Positions 9,521 through 15,819 of a DNA stretch of 15,819 nucleotides are shown here, piece by piece. A model generated the notes under the pieces. That model was not told the origin of the DNA. It was given only the letters and a program-made list of their open reading frames with translations, and searched no databases. Position 1 is the first letter of the stretch, and the number at the start of each line of letters is the position of its first letter. Position numbers and translations under genes: made by a program. Source of the stretch: Brachionus koreanus. Taxonomy: Eukaryota; Rotifera; Eurotatoria; Ploima; Brachionidae. The stretch is taken from assembly GCA_016987375.1 (NCBI GenBank), contig PJRA01000313.1, positions 371,125-386,943 of the forward strand, in the 5' to 3' direction.

Positions 9521-10613
9521 CGTGATACATTTTTCTGATCGAAATTATGAAAATAGAGGTTAGAGCTTTTCATTAAAAATTAAACTTTTTTTTTTATTTT
9601 ATTTTCATTGAAGCTTATTTATTTCAGTAATAGAATTTGAATTTTTTTTCTCTCTCTCTTGGGTATCACGTTTCAAGCATAATAATCAATTAATCTTTAT
9701 ATTTATTTTTTGTTTGCCTCTATAAATTATTAATAAAACAATTTGTTTAATTGTTTTTTTTGTTTGTGTATTCGGCTATACTAAATAAAACACTGTAGCA
9801 AATTAAAGAAGTGAGAAGTTAGGGAACAACTTGCGAAAGGCCCGCTGAAATTAGATCGGCTAACCCAACATTTGTAGCACATAAGGTATTTTCATTCGAG
9901 CAAAATTCAAAATGAAAAACAACCAGTGTTTTAGATAATTATTCATCTGGAAAGAGAATAAATCGAACATATCTAAATTCGATTTGGTTAATAGCGTAGA
10001 AGAGTTGATTGGCTTCAAGATAGAAAAGTTTCTGAAATACTCAAGCTAATCATCAACTAGTTGGATAAGAACTAAGATGAGTTGAATTTCTAATAGATAA
10101 ATAGCACGTGAGATAAATATTTTTTGCTCCAGCTATGTTTCTCTTTGCCAATGGGAATCTATTATTTGGTTCAGGCAATTTAAATATTTTAAAATCTTGT
10201 TTGAAATTATAATAAATTATTTTGAAAAGACTGCTTTATTATTTGAGTTGTTTTCGAGTTTCTTAAATTAGCCCAACTAAAATTATAAATATAAAAAAAA
10301 AAATGAAAAAAAAAAAAATACAAGAAATTATATCTTTATATTTTGACACCAATCACAAGAATTATTATGATCGAAATGGAGGGAGGCAAACAACACTAAA
10401 CCAGAGAGACCATAAGAAAATATTTGATTTTCTTTTCTTTCATTTTATTTAATTTTTTGTTGTTGCTTTCGCTCAAGTTATCTAAAAATGTTTTACTTTT
10501 TTTCTTTGTTGTCTAAATAAATCATATATAATAAAAATTTTGTTTTAGATATTTAAATAGACTTTTAAATGCTAAAAATTAAATTTGTTTGAACTAACTC
10601 GAACGGAAGAAAA
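9521..10613. other. Divergent intergenic region and possible 5' leader of the bHLH gene
   Basis: It contains a CT tract (about 9649-9659), a second CACGTG E-box at 10105-10110, and a coding-like but stop-interrupted island at about 9790-10110 in which open pieces fall in different plus frames. Long A and T runs fill 10270-10320 and 10430-10560. No intact gene is visible. The final 60 nt before 10614 probably belong to the bHLH 5' UTR. Confidence 0.45.
10105..10110. promoter_or_regulatory. Second CACGTG E-box upstream of the bHLH gene
   Basis: CACGTG in the context AGCACGTGAG, about 505 nt before the bHLH start codon. Such a GC-containing hexamer is rare by chance at this base composition, and this is the second one in the 1.4-kb region between the two divergent genes. 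Function is inferred only. Confidence 0.3.
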
Positions 10614-13600
10614 ATGTACGGAGCAGAGGCTTTAGCTGGTAGTCAGTACCAATTGATGAATAGTGGAACCAGCAATTTGCTTGATTTAAACGATAGTTCA
10701 AATAGTCAAGGAAATCCGGACTCCATGTTTCCCAACAGTTTAAAAAAAAAACCCATAAGAGTAAGTTTATTTGAATTTTGTTCAGGAAAGAGCACACTGT
10801 AAGTGCTTATTAGATTATAAATATATTCATTTGAATGTCAACAAGTAGTGTAGTTTAAACTGACCTCTAATTCAGTTATGTTATAAATACAAAAGTGCGG
10901 GTGGTGGTGGTGGAAGTTAAGCGTCAATGGAATTAATTATGTTCAAACAAATTCAGGGAATAATTTAAATTTAATTATGTAAAGAATTTTAGGATTGATT
11001 TTTTTTTTTACTAGCATATTTCTATAATTTCAAGTTAAACAATAAATATTTACTTTCATAATAGGAGATAATTAGGTAGTGTTTTAATAAACTAAGTAAA
11101 AAAATATTGTTATATTAAAATAAAAAAAATGATTGTTTTAAAAAACGTTCTTCATAATTGAACTTAAACTCGTTGATTTTTTTTTCAATTAAAATATTTT
11201 ATTCAACTAGTATGACATTAGAACATGAAAATTGAAAAAAAAATTTAAATCATATTGGAAAATAATTTTTTCCTTGAGGAACAAATTAAAGCCCTTTTTC
11301 AAATAATTAACCTTTATTTTCTTGTTATATTTACTTATCTTTGACTCGTGTTAAATTTGGTATTTAAAGCCTAGATCACGTTTTTAAACAAATAAGCCGG
11401 AGTAAATAAATGATTTAAGAATCAAATCAAAACATTAGCAAATGCTAATAATCAGCTTAGTAATTAAAGGATAAAATTTTATTTAGAAATTTTTTCCAAA
11501 AAGTACCCACAAGTACGCACTATTTTACCTATGAGGTTTCTTCAGTTGTCTTAAATCAAATAAGTAGAATTAAAATTTATCAATTTAATTTTTAGAAAAT
11601 TTTAGAGTATACATGTAAGGCTTAAAATTTTTTCAATAAAAAAATTTATAGCTAAGACTTATTTAAATAATGTAAACTAAATAATAATTAGTAATAAATA
11701 GTAATAGCTAATAATCTGAGGATAAAAGCCTCAGATCTAAGGAAAGTGCCGTGCCATTTTTGATCAGGCATAGGTCAAAATGATCGATAGTTCCTCAACA
11801 ATCGTGTTTTTCATAAGTGTTTTTTGCTAATGTAAAAATTACAGCGATCACCATCTCTAATTTATTTGCTTATAAAACTGAGGTAAAGTCTTTGAGAAAA
11901 ATTTAAATTTATTTATTTATTATTTCAATGAACGCCTTTAAGGCGATGCTAAAAAAAAAAAAAAAACTTTATGAACTTTTTGGACTTGGTGTTATTTAAA
12001 TTTAATATTTTAATTATTTGTTCTCTAATCTCCAGCAATTTTCTTGATATTATTGAATTAAATAAATCTAATTTTACAACGACTAAATTCAAAATTTATT
12101 TTATCTTTTAAAAAATAAATAAATTAGTAATTTTATGTTAATGTTTAAAATAGATTTTATTTTTTACTGAAAAACGTGATCAGTTTATGATTTCAATTTA
12201 TTGAATTGTTTTATTTTTCACATAATGCGAACACGAACAAGATTTTTTGTTTAATTGTCTTGAACAAAATTAAAAAAAAAAGGTCTATGATAATTACCTT
12301 GAAAAATGAAAGGCATATTAAAAAATGAGAAATTCGCTTTGGAAAAATAAAGTAAATTTTTCATTCATTATTGAGTCTTTTTATTTTAAATTGAACAAAT
12401 TTTTTATTTGATTTTAAGCTTTTGATAAAGAAATCAAGTTTTGAAATTGCTTTGTTTAAATCACTTAAATTTTTATAATCATTTTAAGAAAATTTTAATG
12501 ATAAAAAAAAAGCAAAGGTATTTATCACTCTGATTTAAAAACGTGTATTAAATAAACGTGATATTACTTATAAAAGCTAAACATAAAACTCTACTGATAT
12601 CATAAGAATTGATATCTTATGAGTTTATTTATTTAAATAAATAAAAATATAGTTTGATTTTTTTTTAATTGATATTTTATAATGCAAAAGTGTTGCATAA
12701 AGTTTATGAATTTTTAAAACAAAAAAATTAGCCTTTTTCTTAAAGATAAAGCAAGATTTTTTCTTTATATTTTTGAACTCAATTTTAAACAAATAGACTT
12801 TATAATTCATCTGAATTAGTGGTTCTAAGAGAAGTAGTAACGGAAATATACATATTTCAATTTTGACTAACGCTCAAAAGCGTTTACAATTATTAACTTT
12901 AAGGCAGACTTTGCTTCTCATCATTCCAAAGATTTCTAAAATTTTCGCACTAATTGCATTTACTGATAAACTGTCGCATGATTTTACACAGCGATTTGTT
13001 TAATAATTATATCTCACTGAGCCTCTGTGATTCATTTCTCGAGCCAGTCTTTTATCATAAGGTTTTCGCTACAAGCGAAATTGATTCCATTTGTCTTCAC
13101 TAGTCCTAGTTGAATCAATCAATTTTTTGTCGCCTTCTTTGTTTTTTAATGGCTGTTTATTACCAGTATATTCTAGAATTTGTACTATTGTCAATATTTT
13201 TATTTTTATTGCTAAAAAAAAGTAAATTTAATTAAGCAAGTTTCTTTTTTGATTTTATTAGCTAATTTCTTATTTAATTTATTTTGTTTCAAATAAAAAT
13301 TTGGTTTAACGTAAAGAAGTTAAGCCGAGTAGCTTAAAAAAAAAAATAAGACTCAAAAAAATTATTGTCAAAAATTTTTTGTCATGTCACAAAAAGAAAC
13401 CCAAGAATTGATTAACAGTGATTGTGTTTTGAAAAACAACACCAATATCAAAAACAGTAGCAGCTTGAAATGACGCTTTGGTTCTTAATTTTCTAAGTAG
13501 ACGCCTCTAAGAATGCTTTTTGTTTCTAGCTCTTCTTCTTTGTTCTCTTTAATGTCACACACAATACATAGTTCTTTTATGCGTAACCAAAAGAGTATGT

Positions 13601-15559
13601 TTGGATCGAAGCAGATTTGGAAAATTGTTTCTTCTATTTATCTATAACTTCTTGGAAATGAGTGATATTCTGTTTTGATAATGAATATTCGACTTTTATC
13701 TGCCCTCTCCTAATTTAGATAGCTTTATATTTGTCAAAAAGGTGGTGGGTTATCTAGAAAATTTAGTAACATCCAGTAAAGAATTAGTGGAGACATGTCA
13801 AAATTTATGTCTTGACAGATTTTTCGATCTGTTGTGAATTTTACAGTAAAAAAAACTCCTAAAAATCAATAAAAAAATAAAAATTTCAGCAAACTATTTC
13901 TATCAATTTTATTAGTAAAAAAGATTGAATTTTTTTTTTTTTTTTAATAAAAAAGGATATAAATTAAAAATAATTTTTTTTTTCAAGGACCCGTTTGCAC
14001 ATCGTCGCGTCGAAAAAACCAGACGTGACCGCATGAATTTTTCGCTTAACCGTTTATGTTCACTGATACCAGAAACATTTCGCAATCAAGTCAACCAAGG
14101 CAATACACGAGTAGACAAGATAAAAATAGTCGATATCGCAATACTGTATGTGGAACATTTGCACGAGCTACTCGGCCAATACACAAGTACGGACGAGACG
14201 AATAAACCACCGAACGAGACCAGAGAAGCAAAAAAAGACGCTCAAACAAGCACGTGTGATCTTGTTCCAATCAGCATGACAAACGACATTGATCTCAACT
14301 ATGTAAAAGGCTTTTTCAACGGCACATTTGAATACTTGTCCTATTTAATCGAACACAATGTGCTTAATCAACTAAGCAAAAGCGGACAATTAGTTCAAAT
14401 GGAAGAAACAGGCTTAATTTACAATATTGAGTTTTTTGTTAACTTGTTGCGAAAATTTCATGCAATTTACTTCAACAAAATAAAATTGAGTCCTGATAGC
14501 ATTAAATCAGTCATTGAAAGCAATGTGGCCAGCGAAGACGCCGATGATAAGTGCGTCAAGCGGCATCTATCTTTTCCACTAAACAATAGAAAGTTGTTGA
14601 AAAAAATTCTCCATATTCTCAGCATGTACAGTGACCAAAAGCAAACAAATATGATAAAATACTACAAGAAAATATATGAATATGTGTTAGAAAGCTATGT
14701 TTTTAACGAAAAATTGAATTTACCTGTCGATTTGGCTAGAAATTCGACGTCGTTCTCTCAGTCGTCTCGATCATCACGCTCTTGCTCAATCTCAACCGAA
14801 AGTGACAAATCGAACGACTCGGACGAATCGGAGAACGAGTCGTGTCGGAAAAAATCCAAAAATGCTGATGTTGAGACCAGTTTGCCAATGACTAGCGCTA
14901 AAATTAATGACGAGCCCAAGCAAACGCCAACATTTATGAAACAAACAGCCAAAAAGCTAAAGTCAAATTTGATCGAAAGATTTTCGTCCACTAATCCGGA
15001 TACCGAGGACAATGTCGCTCAAAGCTCAATAAAAGAAAAGTCTTCGGTTGAAACCAGTGCGGAAGAAAATGACGAAATGATTTCGATATTCATTTTGCAC
15101 TCGTCGCACGACTTTTATTTAAGCGGATGCTTGGACAAGTCGTTGTTGGACTCGAATTTGCTCAAAAATGTGATAAAAAATCCCGAGTTTAGGCCACGGT
15201 CAGTGCAAAAAATAAAGCTCGATGTAGTCTTTGGTGCTGATATTGTGATAAAAAAAGAAACTGGTATTCCTACAACTTCGCAGTATGCCTCTCTATTTTC
15301 TAACAAGCGAAAAATAAGACAATCTAGCTCATCTCTTGTCCATCCATCGATGAGAAAATTTAGCTACAATTTAAGCGAAGAGAACCGAATTTTAGAGTCA
15401 TATTTGAGGGCGATTCGAAAAGCTCATGAAAACAAGAAGAAACAAATGAACGGCAGCTCCAAATATGAAAATTTGACTATATTGTACAAAAACTATTCTC
15501 GAAGCACAAATATTGATAATGAAGACCAATTGTCCGAGAAAACGTTTTACACTGTATAA
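10614..15559 (+). CDS. bHLH-Orange transcriptional repressor, clockwork-orange-like, two exons (572 aa)
   Basis: Exons are 10614-10760 and 13988-15559, joined in phase 0 by a gtaagt donor and a pyrimidine-rich ttcaag acceptor. Exon 1 gives 49 residues ending LKKKPIR; exon 2 opens DPFAHRRVEKTRRDRMN. The bHLH spans about 50-111: basic residues with E58, R61, R62 and R64, helix 1 to LIP (75-77), loop, then helix 2 from VDKIKIVDIAI. The D-P-x-x-H-R...EK-x-RRDRMN...LIP pattern is closest to clockwork orange, not to Hairy/E(spl) (no basic-region proline) or HEY (no glycine). A helical Orange-like segment begins near 152. A Ser-rich stretch (about 302-331) is followed by a basic CRKKSKN, a possible NLS. 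The C-terminus (FYTV) lacks WRPW/YRPW. The likely role is a nuclear E-box repressor; a circadian function is inferred from the family. The frame upstream of 13988 is poly-F intron, not protein. bHLH is certain, Orange probable, cwo orthology tentative. Confidence 0.87.
10899..10913 (+). other. G-rich tract near the 5' splice site (possible two-tetrad quadruplex)
   Basis: GGGTGGTGGTGGTGG has five closely spaced G runs, about 140 nt into the intron of the bHLH gene. It is a GGT microsatellite and stands out in DNA this AT-rich. It could fold as a two-layer G-quadruplex in RNA or act as a G-run splicing enhancer; both are inference. Confidence 0.4.
11899..11949 (-). mobile_element. Second copy of the retroposon 3' end, minus strand
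   Basis: Read on the minus strand this is GCATCGCCTTAAAGGCG, then TTCATTGAAATAATAAAT and further AAAT units. The stem CGCCTT/AAGGCG occupies 11933-11945. It shares CATCGCCT, AGGCGTTCATTGAAA and an AAT-type tail with the copy at 2893-2962, differing mainly in the loop and in tail length. A run of T precedes the core on this strand. Only the 3' terminus is recognisable. Confidence 0.55.
12601..12645. repeat. Inverted repeats: CATAAG/CTTATG and a 22-bp AT palindrome
   Basis: CATAAG (12601-12606) and CTTATG (12616-12621) face each other across 9 nt. A perfect 22-bp palindrome of TTTA/TAAA units follows at 12624-12645, centred between 12634 and 12635. All bases in the second are A or T, so it may be chance or slippage. 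Confidence 0.6.
13064..13119. other. Two adjacent stem-loops in the bHLH intron
   Basis: TTTCGCT (13064-13070) pairs perfectly with AGCGAAA (13074-13080) around ACA. Directly after it, ATTGATTC (13080-13087) pairs with GAATCAAT (13112-13119), and within that loop ACTA (13099-13102) pairs with TAGT (13107-13110). The surrounding DNA is less AT-rich than most of the intron. It could be a structured intronic RNA, a repeat terminus or chance. Confidence 0.35.
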
Positions 15560-15819
15560 AAATTAGCATTATTGTTTGTTTTATTTTTAATTCTGTGATT
15601 TTTTAAAAACTTAAATCAAAAATTGCAAATCAAAATTTTTCAGATTAGTATTAAAATTAAAAGTTGATTTTTAATTAATTTTGCATGATTTATTGATTGA
15701 ATTTTAGTGTTTGCTTATTAAATTTATATAAATTATTTTAATGTACGAATTTTTAATAGGCAATAGTATTACTTATAGTCTAATTTAATTTAAGCAAAAA
15801 AACAAAAAAAAAAAACAAA
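15560..15819 (+). other. 3' flank of the bHLH gene
   Basis: AT-rich with no reading frame. No AATAAA is seen; the nearest candidate signal is ATTAAA at 15650-15655, about 90 nt past the stop codon. The window ends in a long A-rich stretch. Confidence 0.3.

Larger units (their letters stand above)
10761..13987 (+). other. 3.2-kb intron of the bHLH-Orange gene
   Basis: Bounded by AGA|gtaagt and ttcaag|GAC. It is about fifty times longer than the other introns in the window. It contains a G-rich tract (10899-10913), a minus-strand retroposon 3' end (about 11899-11949), inverted repeats (12601-12645) and adjacent stem-loops (13064-13119), each listed separately. I find no gene inside it. Two less AT-rich blocks (about 12830-13180 and 13390-13830) have no sustained reading frame and could hold regulatory sequence or old repeats. 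Confidence 0.85.

Noticed and set aside
9820..9890. Possible tRNA suggested by GTTAG...CTAAC pairing
   Set aside because: No B-box GGTTCGAATC-type motif and no cloverleaf arms could be drawn.
13925..13987. Apparent N-terminus of the bHLH protein beginning MNFFFFFNKK
   Set aside because: It is the pyrimidine-rich end of the intron read in frame. The ttcaag acceptor at 13987 and a better upstream exon with a good donor explain the gene.
14251..14256. Third CACGTG E-box
   Set aside because: It lies inside the coding exon of the bHLH gene, where the codons explain it; no regulatory context.

Overview
The window is strongly AT-rich eukaryotic DNA. It has long A and T runs, compact GT-AG introns of 55-71 nt, and intact animal protein families. 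Three of the four recognisable genes have introns, and the proteins (alkylglycerol monooxygenase, FAM151/menorin, a clockwork-orange-type bHLH-Orange factor) point to a small bilaterian animal. An AT-rich rotifer such as Brachionus fits the composition, intron sizes and glycosyltransferase family, but that assignment is inference.

Layout. (1) 122-1623, minus: a complete four-exon AGMO gene, including a 41-nt internal exon. (2) 1624-4184: gene-free. It holds a frameshifted ORF pair, a 116-bp tandem repeat, and a short hairpin with an (AAT)15 tail that looks like the 3' end of a retroposon. (3) 4185-5318, minus: an intact single-exon type II membrane protein resembling fucosyltransferase-superfamily enzymes. 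(4) 5319-8341: gene-free, very AT-rich, with a few decayed coding-like islands. (5) 8342-9222, minus: a two-exon FAM151 gene whose short first exon is easily missed. (6) 9223-10613: a divergent intergenic region with TATA-like boxes for both directions and two CACGTG E-boxes. (7) 10614-15559, plus: a two-exon bHLH-Orange repressor gene closest to clockwork orange, split just before its basic region by a 3.2-kb intron. That intron carries a second copy of the retroposon 3' hairpin, a G-rich tract and a pair of adjacent stem-loops.

The genes are not an operon and share no evident pathway: AGMO acts in ether-lipid catabolism, the glycosyltransferase-like protein probably in the Golgi, FAM151 in a phospholipase-like fold family, and the bHLH protein in the nucleus. 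The one plausible functional link is the shared FAM151/bHLH promoter region, where E-boxes of the kind bound by clockwork-orange proteins lie between two divergent start sites. I found no CRISPR array, tRNA, rRNA, viral gene or intact transposase, and nothing that clearly forms an undescribed multi-gene system.
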